DNA from: Planctomycetota bacterium
GTDB taxonomy: Bacteria; Planctomycetota; Planctomycetia; Pirellulales; Pirellulaceae
DNA length: 64,000 bases
Direction: 5' to 3'
NCBI GenBank assembly: GCA_014238905.1
Contig: JABAAE010000001.1
Span: 1-64,000, forward strand
The notes under the pieces were generated by a model. The model worked only from the letters and a program-made list of their open reading frames with translations. It was not told the origin of the DNA and made no database searches. A program made the position numbers and the translations under genes. Positions 37,325 through 46,378 of this stretch are shown piece by piece; position 1 is the stretch's first letter; the number at the start of each line of letters is the position of its first letter.

Positions 37325-38731
37325 TCAAGACAAGATTTCACGTATTACACGGCCGTAAACATCAGTCAACCGGAAATCCCGACCAGCGTATCGATAGGTC
37401 AACCTCTTGTGATCCAGGCCAAGCAAATGTAATAAGGTCGCATGAAGATCGTGCATGTGGACCTTGTTTTGCACAGCGTTGTATCCAAATTCGTCCGTCT
37501 CGCCGTAAGCCATTCCCGGTTTTATTCCTCCTCCTGCCAGCCAAACCGAAAATCCGTTGGGATTATGATCTCGACCATCGTTGTTCTGCGAAAACGGTGT
37601 TCGTCCAAATTCACCACCCCACCAAACAACAGTGTCTTCCAACAATCCTCGCTGCTTCAAATCCATGAGCAAACCGGCAACCGGTTTATCCGTTGCTTTT
37701 GCATGCACTTGATGTTGTTTCAGATTGGAATGCTGATCCCACCGTGGAGTCGCTTTCAAATCGCTGTAGCTGACTTGAATAAATCGCACCCCTTCCTCGG
37801 CAAACCGGCGCGCCAGCAAACACTGTTTTCCAAATTCATCAGTCGCCGCTTCGCCAATCCCATACATCTCATGCACCGACTTGGATTCGCTTTCAAGATC
37901 AATCACTGAAGGTGCCGCCTGCTGCATTCGAAATGCCAACTCGTAGGATCGAATCGTCGCCTCCAGCCGATCATCCACTGCCGACCCGCGGTTTTCGAAT
38001 TGAACTCGATTCATTTCCTGCAAAAAACGGAATTGCCGATCCTGCTCCGCCCCCGAGATCGAAGGATTGGATAGATTTTTTATTTGATTGCCCTGCTTCC
38101 CGATCACGACGCCCTGGTGAGAGGCTGGCAGGAATGCATTTCCATAATTCCGAGGCCCTCCTTTTGTTGGCGGAGGATTGATCGTCACGAAGGAAGGAAG
38201 GTCCAAGTTTTCAGAACCCAACCCATAGGTCACCCATGACCCCATACTGGGTCGAATTAAATTGGTTGCACCGGTGTGCAGGAATAAGGTAGCCGGGCCG
38301 TGTGCAACTCCCTCGGTATGCATACTCCGGATCAGGCAAAAATCGTCTACACATTTCGCCATGTGGGGGAAAAGCGCCGAAACATCCCGGCCACTCTGAC
38401 CCTGTTTTTGAAACTTCCAGGGCGACTGAAAGACACTTTCCTTGGAACGCTTCCTTGTGCGAGCAACCAAAAATTCGACTTTTTGGTCGTGGTATTTTTT
38501 TAACGCCGGCTTGGGGTCAAACGTATCAACCTGACTCGGGCCACCTTGCATGAAGATAAAAATGATTCGTTTGGCTCTGGGAGCGGTGACCGCAGAATTC
38601 AAGTGAACCCCAAACCTGGAGACCGCTGCGAGCGAATCCGATCCGGCAATTCCGCTTAGTGCCAACGATCCAAAACCGCAAGCCATTCTATTTAGCAAAG
38701 TCCGGCGACTGGACATTATGGGTTTTTGCAT
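37325..38731 (-). CDS. DUF1501 family exported protein (second copy)
   Basis: A 468-residue protein with an SRRTLLNRMACGFGSLALSG twin-Arg-like export signal. Family motifs are IIFIFMQGGPSQVDTFDPKP, RFIQVSYSDLK and [24 protein letters not shown]. It is a diverged paralogue of the DUF1501 protein at 30190-31695. Unlike that one it has no cytochrome/DUF1553 partner adjacent; its upstream neighbours on the same strand are a membrane permease and cyclophilins. Role unproven. Confidence 0.92.
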   Translation of the reverse strand: MQKPIMSSRRTLLNRMACGFGSLALSGIAGSDSLAAVSRFGVHLNSAVTAPRAKRIIFIFMQGGPSQVDTFDPKPALKKYHDQKVEFLVARTRKRSKESVFQSPWKFQKQGQSGRDVSALFPHMAKCVDDFCLIRSMHTEGVAHGPATLFLHTGATNLIRPSMGSWVTYGLGSENLDLPSFVTINPPPTKGGPRNYGNAFLPASHQGVVIGKQGNQIKNLSNPSISGAEQDRQFRFLQEMNRVQFENRGSAVDDRLEATIRSYELAFRMQQAAPSVIDLESESKSVHEMYGIGEAATDEFGKQCLLARRFAEEGVRFIQVSYSDLKATPRWDQHSNLKQHQVHAKATDKPVAGLLMDLKQRGLLEDTVVWWGGEFGRTPFSQNNDGRDHNPNGFSVWLAGGGIKPGMAYGETDEFGYNAVQNKVHMHDLHATLLHLLGLDHKRLTYRYAGRDFRLTDVYGRVIREILS

Positions 38732-38887
38732 CAGTGTTTACTCCGACCGCATCCTATCGCGATTGATATCGGGAGTCCAGCTTTTCCCGACTGCTCTTTG
38801 ACGCAGGGGCCGAGCCACGAGGCTGTTGCAAAACCCACCACTGGGTAATCTTCCTCCGACAACGACCGACAATCTACCAAATAGCCT

Positions 38888-40267
38888 TTACTCGTGGCGT
38901 AATGCTTCGATTGGATCCATTTTCGCAGCTCGATAGGCGGGGTAAAGACCAAAGGCTACGCCAACAAATACCGCCACACCAAATGAAACAAAAACAGACG
39001 TTAACGCGACAATCGGCACAAGATCCGTAATCGCAGGCGGCAGCGCTGCGTAGGTGGAAGGGCTCAGCGAGGCGATAACCAACTTGACACCTCGGAAAAA
39101 CGGCTCCACCAAGAATCCGCAGACAACTCCAAACAAACCACCAACGGTAGTCAGAACAATGGACTCTACCAAAAACTGAGAAATGATATCGCGTTGTTTG
39201 GCACCTAACGCCCGCCTGATTCCGATTTCCCGGATTCGTTCAGTAACAGTCGCCAACATGATATTCATGATCCCAATTCCACCGACAATCAGGGAGATAC
39301 TTCCGATCACAAACGAAAGCACTCGAAACATCAGACTCAACAGCTCTGCCTGTCGCAATAATTCCTGGGGAACGATAACAGCCGAATCCTGTTTTTTCGA
39401 ATGATTCCTGTCCATCAGGAGGCGAACCATGTCGGCAATTTGCTCAACTTTTGCTGCGGTGATTTCTCGTTCTTCCGCTGGGCGAACGGTCAGGGTGATC
39501 TGGTTCAACTCGACCACTTCCCCCTCAATACCTCCGCTACGACTGGTGTTGACCGCATCTCCAATCCTTGCCCAGAGGGTCTCGATCGGAATGTACACAT
39601 CTCGATTAAAATCCTGCGATTCCAAACTCCCACCGATCGCAGCCGTGGGATCACGATTCAACGTCGTCCCGATCACGCGATAAAACTCGTACTTATTTGC
39701 ACTAAGAATTTCAATCGCATTATCCAATGGATTCGACAGCGGAAACAACGCCGAAACGATACCGTCTCCCAACACACAAAAATTCTCTGGCGGAAAACTG
39801 GTATTGTCGGTATCGCTGATAAATCTCCCACGATCCACCGTCAGCCGATTTAACTCAAGATACTCCTTTGTGCAGCCAACAAGTCGTCCTTCGATGGAAC
39901 GACCTTCAAAGCGAAACTCACAATTAAAATAGCGCATCGGAACAATTTGCTCGACGAGCTCGTTATCCAATACCGCTCGAAGACTCTTCAGATCATCCCG
40001 CAGTAAACCGTACTCCAAGAATTGAATGCCACTACCGCCGGTGCTACCGCCGGCAGCTGGTTTGATACTGCGAATGATGACGTTGGTTGCGCCTAATTCG
40101 GCCAACTGTTTCTGAGCCTGGGAACTGACCCCTTCACCGCCAGCCACCAACCATATCACTGCCGTGATACCAATCATGATCCCCAGCATGGCAAGGAATG
40201 TCCTCAGCTTATGCAAAAGGAGGCTGTAGATGCCTATTCGAAGTGTCAGAAGAAACTTATGAAACAT
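38888..40267 (-). CDS. MacB/FtsX-type ABC transporter permease
   Basis: A 459-residue permease with an N-terminal membrane helix (HKLRTFLAMLGIMIGITAVI), a large extracytoplasmic MacB_PCD domain (about 50-300) and three C-terminal helices of the FtsX domain, including GGIGIMNIMLATVTERIREIGIRRALGA. Such proteins work with an ATPase and often a periplasmic adaptor in mechanotransmission or export. Neither partner is adjacent, so the ATPase must be elsewhere. It follows the cyclophilin gene by about 60 bp on the same strand, suggesting cotranscription. Confidence 0.9.
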   Translation of the reverse strand: MFHKFLLTLRIGIYSLLLHKLRTFLAMLGIMIGITAVIWLVAGGEGVSSQAQKQLAELGATNVIIRSIKPAAGGSTGGSGIQFLEYGLLRDDLKSLRAVLDNELVEQIVPMRYFNCEFRFEGRSIEGRLVGCTKEYLELNRLTVDRGRFISDTDNTSFPPENFCVLGDGIVSALFPLSNPLDNAIEILSANKYEFYRVIGTTLNRDPTAAIGGSLESQDFNRDVYIPIETLWARIGDAVNTSRSGGIEGEVVELNQITLTVRPAEEREITAAKVEQIADMVRLLMDRNHSKKQDSAVIVPQELLRQAELLSLMFRVLSFVIGSISLIVGGIGIMNIMLATVTERIREIGIRRALGAKQRDIISQFLVESIVLTTVGGLFGVVCGFLVEPFFRGVKLVIASLSPSTYAALPPAITDLVPIVALTSVFVSFGVAVFVGVAFGLYPAYRAAKMDPIEALRHE

Positions 40268-40328
40268 GGTCGAAAACCGAACCAGATGACTGAAGTGAAA
40301 ACCACATTGTAATTAGAAGCATGCCGAA

Positions 40329-41771
40329 CTACTCGGGATCTTTTTTCTGATCGGGTGTCTTTTCGCCGTTTCGTTTTTCCTGTGACGATTTTTCCGCTGG
40401 GGCAGTCCCGGTTGGAGCCTTTTGGACTGGTGGATTTTGGTTTATTGCGGCTGGAGGGGTTGCGGCTGGAGGCGTTGGGGCTGGAGGCGTTGGGGCTGGA
40501 GGCGTTGGGGCTGGAGGGTTGGTACTCGAACCCGCTTCTTCAGGGTCATCTTTTTTGACCGATTCGGGATCGAATTTCTCTGGAAGATACTGATGATCAC
40601 GCTTGCGAATGATCTCTACCCCCAACATCTTGTCACCTTCATTGATTCGATTAACGAATTCCATCCCCGACACCACTCGCCCAAAAACGGTGTAACTGCC
40701 GTCAAATGCCCTGAACCGATCTGTCATGATGTAAAACTCTGATGAAGCGCTGTGGGGATTATCGGAAAGCCGAGCAGCTCCCACGGCACCCTTGAAGTGA
40801 AACCGTGGATTATCAATCTCCCATTCAGCAGCCAGTGTGTAGTCAATCGCCTTGGCAGCGTCGGCAGGCATCCCCCCTTGAACCACACGATTTGAAGGGT
40901 CAACACGGTGAAACGGGGAACCGTTATAAAAACCATCCGATGCCAACTTCACAAAGTTCGCTACATGGTTCGGCGTAGAATCCTCAAACAACTCCAATTC
41001 AATATCACCATACGAAGTGGTAATAACGGCTCGCGGCAAATTGTTTTTTTCGGCATCTTGATGACGGGCAAGCAACTCGTCGATCAATTCCGGGACGTCA
41101 AAAGAAACAAGCCGTTTCGACCTTTGCATCGCTTTAAAATGCGTAATGTCAACTTTTCCCTCAATCAGGATTTGGCCTAAATCGAAGAATTCTTCGTTGC
41201 GATTTTTTGCGAGGTGATCGGTTAACATCCCGATCAACAACCTGACCAGAGTTGGATCCTGATTTGGTTTGCTGCGGTAGGATGCGACAGCAGCGGCGGT
41301 CAGCCTTGGTGTCAATTCATTCGCCTCAGCCAACAGAAGATCGTATTCCTTCCTTATTTCGTTTTTGCGACTTTCACCGACAACGACAAACTCGACTTCT
41401 TTCTCCTGCAACTTGGATTCCAGCTCTTTCCATGCATTCATCAACTCAAGGTAGCTCTCTTCGGGACCCTTGGCCGGCGGTTCTTTTGCTGGCGGTTCTT
41501 TTGCTGGCGGTTCTTTTGCTGGCGACTGGACATCAGCAGACTTAGCGGGTTCGGCTTCTGTATTTTTCAGCTCGGTTTCAGTATTCTCTTGTTCATCATC
41601 TTTCTTTTCGGCCGACTGTTTGGCAACTTGCTTGACCGCCTTCTGATTTTCTACGTTTTGTTTTTCTTTTTCTATCGGAAGATCTTCCTGAAGAAACAGC
41701 CGTTCAGAAGAAAATGACGGTGCCACCAACAAACCGAGTGCCATCATGAAAAAACAAATTCGATTTGTCAT
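40329..41771 (-). CDS. Exported cyclophilin-type peptidyl-prolyl isomerase with repeat-rich flanks
   Basis: A 480-residue protein from the ATG at 41771 (MTNRICFFMMALGLLVAPSFS signal peptide). An Ala/Lys/Glu/Pro-rich region with a PPAKE repeat precedes a helical linker. The cyclophilin domain spans about 240-410 (ELFEDSTPNHVANFVKLA, FHRV, GAVGAARL, SEFYI, VFGRVVSGMEFV). The C-terminal tail is PPAPT repeats and charged residues. It would catalyse Pro isomerisation in the periplasm or assist folding. The catalytic Arg of FHR is present; the usual GSQFFI reads SSEFYI. A second cyclophilin lies just upstream. Confidence 0.88.
   Translation of the reverse strand: MTNRICFFMMALGLLVAPSFSSERLFLQEDLPIEKEKQNVENQKAVKQVAKQSAEKKDDEQENTETELKNTEAEPAKSADVQSPAKEPPAKEPPAKEPPAKGPEESYLELMNAWKELESKLQEKEVEFVVVGESRKNEIRKEYDLLLAEANELTPRLTAAAVASYRSKPNQDPTLVRLLIGMLTDHLAKNRNEEFFDLGQILIEGKVDITHFKAMQRSKRLVSFDVPELIDELLARHQDAEKNNLPRAVITTSYGDIELELFEDSTPNHVANFVKLASDGFYNGSPFHRVDPSNRVVQGGMPADAAKAIDYTLAAEWEIDNPRFHFKGAVGAARLSDNPHSASSEFYIMTDRFRAFDGSYTVFGRVVSGMEFVNRINEGDKMLGVEIIRKRDHQYLPEKFDPESVKKDDPEEAGSSTNPPAPTPPAPTPPAPTPPAATPPAAINQNPPVQKAPTGTAPAEKSSQEKRNGEKTPDQKKDPE
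40464..40522. repeat. 15-bp tandem repeat inside the cyclophilin gene (C-terminal tail)
   Basis: Three exact copies of GGCTGGAGGCGTTGG (40464-40508) and a degenerate fourth encode the PPAPT pentapeptide repeat. The exact nucleotide identity points to recent slippage. Confidence 0.85.
41476..41520. repeat. 15-bp tandem repeat inside the cyclophilin gene (N-terminal linker)
   Basis: Three exact copies of GGCGGTTCTTTTGCT encode the PPAKE pentapeptide repeat. It is unrelated in sequence to the C-terminal repeat of the same gene. Confidence 0.85.
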
Positions 41772-41879
41772 ACGGAAATCCGTTATCGTTGAATTGAAAT
41801 GAGTGATCACAGACGCGTTCATGTGCGATTTCATCTGGGGTTCCAGGAATGAATGAGGTGATTCGGTATGAGAATAATC

Positions 41880-41908
41880 GGCGTGATGGCTTCTAGTGCC
41901 ATCACGCC
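41880..41908 (-). terminator. Perfect hairpin between the two cyclophilin genes
   Basis: GGCGTGATGGC (41880-41890) and GCCATCACGCC (41898-41908) form a perfect 11-bp stem with a seven-base loop, about 80 bp after the stop of the upstream (minus-strand) cyclophilin. The T-run after it is weak, so it may be an imperfect terminator or an mRNA 3' stabiliser. Confidence 0.55.
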
Positions 41909-41989
41909 CTTCTGTTTTAGCGGAAATCGTTTCCTTCGCTAAGACCAGCTCCTCAAATTTGCGATAAGGATAAGGGAGCTAACAGCGTC

Positions 41990-43120
41990 TTACTCCACTT
42001 TGGTGGGAGCATACTGATGATCACGTTTGCGGAGAACAGTCGCAGCTTTTATCTGGGTTGGCTTCAAGCCACTGGGTCGTTGAGGATCAACTCGCTGAAT
42101 TTTTGACATCACATCTTTCCCCTCAATAACTCGCCCAAAAGCAGTATGACGTCCATCCAGATGAGGCGTTGGAAGAAACGTCATAAAAAACTGGGACCCA
42201 CCTGTGTTTTTTCCGGCATGAGCCATCGAGAGTGTCCCCGAAAAATGTCGACGGTAATTCTCCTTCTCGCATTCGCAGTAAATTTTATAACCGGGCCCAC
42301 CAGTCCCCCGGCCATCAGGACACCCCCCTTGCGCCATGAAATTCGGAAGGACCCGATGAAACGTCAACCCATCGTAATATTTTTTTTCTACAAGGTTGAC
42401 GAAATTTCCAACGGCCTGTGGTGCCTCGTTTTCAAATAGCTCGATTACAATGTCCCCCTCGGTTGTCGCCAATTTGACTCGGGGAAGATCACCTTTTGCT
42501 GCTTCAGCGTCACGGACAGCCTGCTCTTTCTTCCAGTCCGCGATGTGTTGGTCCATTGATTCGACCGTAAAGCGATTACTCAATCGCCGGGTTTCTTTCA
42601 AATCAACTGACTTCTGCAGGTACTCTTTGGCTTTTGTAAAATCATCGGTTGCAAACGCAACCATCGTCCCCACATCGTACAAGCCGTCCACACCATTTCC
42701 GTTTTTCATCAGGACGTCGACAATTTGCTTCGCTGCGGCGTACTGATCGTTAGAACATTCTCCGGCACTAATTTGCAGTAATGTTTCTCCGATCGATACT
42801 GATTTGGGAGCTTTGTCAATGGCGGCCAAGGCAGCCTTGCGTAACTCGGGCAGCTCTTTTCGCATGGCGGCAACACTTTCGTTCAAAGCCAATTGTAGCT
42901 TTTTGAGTTCTTCAACATCCTCGTTAGTCAGCGTTCGGGCTTTTTCGTAAATCTTGTCCACTTCACCACGAATTTTTTGAACCCGGGCTTCGACAGCTTG
43001 GTATTGTTTGACCTCCGGAAGATCCGGCAATTTTTCGTCAACTGCTGGATTGGGATCTTGGCCAGAAACACTCGAAAAAAGAAGAACTAACGACAAGAAA
43101 AATTGGCTTATCGATTTCAC
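41990..43120 (-). CDS. Exported cyclophilin-type peptidyl-prolyl isomerase
   Basis: A 376-residue protein. The start is a GTG at 43120, chosen because GGAG lies eight bases upstream and gives a clean signal peptide (KSISQFFLSLVLLFSSVSG); the frame is open 37 codons further. The N-terminal ~190 residues are helical, with coiled-coil character. The cyclophilin domain (about 205-365) has all main motifs: FHRVLPNFMAQGG, GTLSMAHAGKNTGGSQFFM and HTAFGRVIEG. It is more canonical than its downstream paralogue. Periplasmic folding helper by inference. Confidence 0.9.
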   Translation of the reverse strand: MKSISQFFLSLVLLFSSVSGQDPNPAVDEKLPDLPEVKQYQAVEARVQKIRGEVDKIYEKARTLTNEDVEELKKLQLALNESVAAMRKELPELRKAALAAIDKAPKSVSIGETLLQISAGECSNDQYAAAKQIVDVLMKNGNGVDGLYDVGTMVAFATDDFTKAKEYLQKSVDLKETRRLSNRFTVESMDQHIADWKKEQAVRDAEAAKGDLPRVKLATTEGDIVIELFENEAPQAVGNFVNLVEKKYYDGLTFHRVLPNFMAQGGCPDGRGTGGPGYKIYCECEKENYRRHFSGTLSMAHAGKNTGGSQFFMTFLPTPHLDGRHTAFGRVIEGKDVMSKIQRVDPQRPSGLKPTQIKAATVLRKRDHQYAPTKVE

Positions 43121-43508
43121 CAGTATGGCTCCAAAATGGTAGGACTTAATGTGAATCAAATGAATCCTCAGGATGTCGGGATCCGTGATGGCGGACTTAT
43201 TCGGCTGGATTTTGAAGCCGGTTAAGACCACCGCTATTTCTTACCGCCTCTTTTTTGCTGCATCACCTGATTTCTTGCAAGACGGAAGTCGTTGAATATT
43301 ACCAGATTTAGATTACCGGTGCACAAGATTCCTCTGTTAAATCAGCCGGTTCTACCGAAACCGACCACGGTCAGAAGGCACCGAATGCACTCACCAATAG
43401 ACCACTCAATACTCCGCTAACCCCAACTTCACCAACCCAACTAGTTTGTCGCGCCCTTGGATCGGTCCGGGTCAATCAAAAGGGGAAACGCAAAACACTT
43501 TTCAGGAC
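43121..43508. other. Intergenic region between apbE and a cyclophilin gene
   Basis: About 390 bp on the minus-strand path from apbE to the cyclophilin. I see no RNA gene, hairpin plus T-run or repeat. The proximal ~110 bp are open in the cyclophilin frame but the GTG start is better supported. Confidence 0.35.
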
Positions 43509-44609
43509 TCATTGAGGTGAACCGAAAAAATCTTCCGATTGTCGTGTCTCTGGTTGGCTGGTATCTGGATTACTGAGTTCCGTCGAATCGGGGCCTGTTG
43601 GAGGCAGAAAAAAACCGGCTTGCGATTCGATTCGCACTTTGTTCTGTCTTGAAAAATTCAATCGGGATTGAATCAATTCTGGTCCCATCACACTGAATGC
43701 TGATGCATAGGCGTCTGCGTAGGCGCCCGGGTTTTTTTTCTCGGTGGAGAATGCCGTCACCTGATTTCGATGCGTCGTGCCATATCCGGTTCGGGGGTCA
43801 ATAATATGAGAATAGACTTTCCCGTCTTGTTTAAGAAACTGAAAGCGATCACCCGAGGTCGCTACCGAAGCATTCTGAACCGTCAACGATTTTCCTGACT
43901 GCAGGTTGGAGATGGCAATCTTCCATCCATCTTTACCAGGTGGTGCGTCGCCCACTGTTACATCACCAGCGGCATCCACAAGACAACTTGGAAATCCTCG
44001 CAGACGCAGTTCTCGCAAAGCCTCGTCAGCCGCATAACCTTTGGCAATTCCTCCAAGATCCAATCTCAATCCTTTCTGCAAAAAGACAACCGTCCGGCAC
44101 TGGGAGTCCAATTTCATTTTCTGCCAACCCGTCAGATCGACCGCCGATTCAACAACGGACTTCGACGGCAACCGTTTTTCCTGCCGAGCTTTCCGCCAAA
44201 TCTGACTGAGATGGCCCACAGTGGGATCAAATGCGCCTTCGCTGAATCGACTGACCTTTTGAGCAATGGACAGAACCCGGAATAAATCCTGACTGACTTT
44301 CACTGGAACATTGGCGGTCGCTTGACGGCACAACCGCATCAGTTCGCTATTGGAATCATAATCGGTCATTCGTGCTTCGATTTCTGCAATCCGTTGAAAT
44401 GCTTGAATGATTGCTGGTCGGACCATTTGTAGGTCTTCACCGTAAACGACTAGCCGAAATCGAACTCCCATCAGCTTTTTTTCGGCTTCAAATCGCTTGA
44501 ATTCAGGCCTTCGATCCTCTTGGCGGCTCAGCAAGGCAGCACCGTTAAATAAAATCGACGCAATCAGGGCCCAGAGAAATAGGCTTTTGCTCGTTACAAA
44601 AATGGTCAT
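43509..44609 (-). CDS. apbE: FAD:protein FMN transferase
   Basis: A 366-residue enzyme that attaches FMN to Thr residues of redox proteins such as NqrB/RnfG-type subunits in the periplasm. An N-terminal membrane anchor or signal (FLWALIASILFNGAALLS) is followed by the ApbE domain, with MTDYDSNSELMRL, LDLGGIAKGYAADEAL, VDAAGDVTVGD and the metal/FAD motif SHIIDPRTGYG. The C-terminus is a short hydrophilic tail. No obvious flavinylation target is adjacent. Confidence 0.93.
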   Translation of the reverse strand: MTIFVTSKSLFLWALIASILFNGAALLSRQEDRRPEFKRFEAEKKLMGVRFRLVVYGEDLQMVRPAIIQAFQRIAEIEARMTDYDSNSELMRLCRQATANVPVKVSQDLFRVLSIAQKVSRFSEGAFDPTVGHLSQIWRKARQEKRLPSKSVVESAVDLTGWQKMKLDSQCRTVVFLQKGLRLDLGGIAKGYAADEALRELRLRGFPSCLVDAAGDVTVGDAPPGKDGWKIAISNLQSGKSLTVQNASVATSGDRFQFLKQDGKVYSHIIDPRTGYGTTHRNQVTAFSTEKKNPGAYADAYASAFSVMGPELIQSRLNFSRQNKVRIESQAGFFLPPTGPDSTELSNPDTSQPETRQSEDFFGSPQ

Positions 44610-44827
44610 TGGATTCGATTGAAACCGAGTGTTTTGCCGGATATGCTAATGAACTGGTGATACCGTAGACGAAGAGTTACCACTTCACTCTATTTTACGG
44701 TAATCAAGCCAACAACCAAATCATCCGTTTTCAAAACTAAAAGTATCTCTTCCTCTATTTTTGGCGTGAGAACCAATTTTTGGGATTAGATCCAATTCCC
44801 GTTCACAACCTTTCAGGAATAATTGAA

Positions 44828-46222
44828 ATGACGAGAAAACAGCGTTCACACGATGAGCAAAACAACACCACCAGTAACAACTCAAAGACGGCCGACGCTT
44901 CTCGTCGGCATTTCGTCAAGGGCTCGGCCCTGGTAGCCGGGGGAATGGCCTCAGGAATCGTGGGAGGCAATCTCGATATCGCCAGGGCCGCTCACTCCGG
45001 AGCTGACGAAACCATTCGGATTGGTTTGGTCGGATGTGGCGGTCGGGGAACCGGCGCGGCATCTCAGGCGATGAACACTCAGGACAAGGGACCAGTCAAG
45101 CTGGTTGCGATGGGCGATGCTTTCCCTGATCGTTTGCAAAGCTCCCTGAGGAGCATGAAAAATGGAAAACAGGGTGCCCATGTCGACGTCCCCAAAGACC
45201 GACAGTTTATTGGCTTCGATGCCTACAAAAAAGTCTTTGAACAGGATCTGGAAATGGTGATCCTCGCGACGCCACCAGGCTTCCGGCCGCTTCACTTTGA
45301 AGCCGCCGTCAATGCCGGAAAGCACGTGTTCATGGAAAAACCGGTTGCAACCGATGCTCCTGGTGTGCGACGCGTGATAGCCGCCGGCGAAGAGGCCAAG
45401 AAGAAAAACCTCGCGGTAGCTGTCGGTTTGCAGCGTCACCATGAAACCACTTACCGGGACACCATCAAGGCGTTGCAGGATGGAATTATTGGCGACATTA
45501 ACTTCATGCGGGCCTACTGGAATGGCACCACACCATGGGTTCGAAAGCGTGAAGCAAACCACACCGAACTCGAGTACCAAATGCGTAACTGGTACTTCTT
45601 CAATTGGATATGCGGTGATCATATTACCGAGCAACACATCCATAATCTGGACGTCATCAACTGGCTAAAAGACTCCTATCCCGTCAAAGCTCAAGGGATG
45701 GGTGGCCGTCAGGTGCGAACGGACAAGATCTATGGCGAAATTTATGACCATCATATGATTGAGTACACGTATGCGGATGGCTCTAAAATGTTGAGTGCTT
45801 GCCGGCATCAGCAGGGAACCTGGCGACAGGTCAACGAATTTGCCCATGGTTCCAACGGTGACTGTCACATCGGTGCCGGCAAGATCACCCTGCATAATGG
45901 TGGTGAGATCAAATACAGCCGCCCCAAAGGTGAACCCGGGGGGCATCAGAACGAGCACCACGATCTGTTCGCTTCCTTGCGTCAGGGCAAAATACCCAAC
46001 GAAGCGGCTTACGGCGCGAAGTCGACCATGACCTCGATCATGGGTCGGATGGCAACGTATACCGGCCGCGAACTCAGTTGGGAAGAGTGTTTTCAATCCA
46101 AACTAGCATTGGCCAATGTTGATGATCTCAAAACGTTTGACGACAAAGCTCCGGTTCAGCCGAATGAAAATCTTGAATACGCGATTTCCATGCCGGGCAA
46201 AAATAATGTCAAGGTACTCTAA
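44828..46222 (+). CDS. Tat-exported Gfo/Idh/MocA-family oxidoreductase
   Basis: A 464-residue NAD(P)-dependent oxidoreductase, probably acting on a sugar or sugar derivative. The ATG at 44828 has AGGA about nine bases upstream; the frame is open to a TTG at 44780. The Tat signal is SRRHFVKGSALVAGGMASG, followed by the Rossmann motif IRIGLVGCGGRGTGAA. The family motif FMEKPVATDAPGVR supplies the catalytic Lys. The middle WNWFFxWICGDHI-type segment is typical of planctomycete members. Substrate unknown. A strong terminator follows. Confidence 0.92.
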   Translation: MTRKQRSHDEQNNTTSNNSKTADASRRHFVKGSALVAGGMASGIVGGNLDIARAAHSGADETIRIGLVGCGGRGTGAASQAMNTQDKGPVKLVAMGDAFPDRLQSSLRSMKNGKQGAHVDVPKDRQFIGFDAYKKVFEQDLEMVILATPPGFRPLHFEAAVNAGKHVFMEKPVATDAPGVRRVIAAGEEAKKKNLAVAVGLQRHHETTYRDTIKALQDGIIGDINFMRAYWNGTTPWVRKREANHTELEYQMRNWYFFNWICGDHITEQHIHNLDVINWLKDSYPVKAQGMGGRQVRTDKIYGEIYDHHMIEYTYADGSKMLSACRHQQGTWRQVNEFAHGSNGDCHIGAGKITLHNGGEIKYSRPKGEPGGHQNEHHDLFASLRQGKIPNEAAYGAKSTMTSIMGRMATYTGRELSWEECFQSKLALANVDDLKTFDDKAPVQPNENLEYAISMPGKNNVKVL

Positions 46223-46252
46223 GTTCGCCTCGAATTAGAAATTCAATCGAAA

Positions 46253-46282
46253 AGCCCATGTGGATTTCACATGGGCTTTTTT
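46253..46282 (+). terminator. Intrinsic terminator of the oxidoreductase gene
   Basis: AGCCCATGTG (46253-46262) and CACATGGGCT (46268-46277) form a perfect 10-bp stem with a five-base loop, followed by TTTTTT. It is also preceded by an A-run, so it may work for both strands. Confidence 0.9.
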
Positions 46283-46378
46283 GATGCTGGAAAGATTTCT
46301 AGCGAAGCAGCAGATCACCGATTATCTTGGTGACCAGCTTCACTCATAATGCTTGGTTTTGCGTGGACAGGATGAGTC

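Noticed and set aside
44951..45643. 230-codon minus-strand frame
   Set aside because: It is a shadow of the Gfo/Idh oxidoreductase gene, which has clear motifs in the plus frame.
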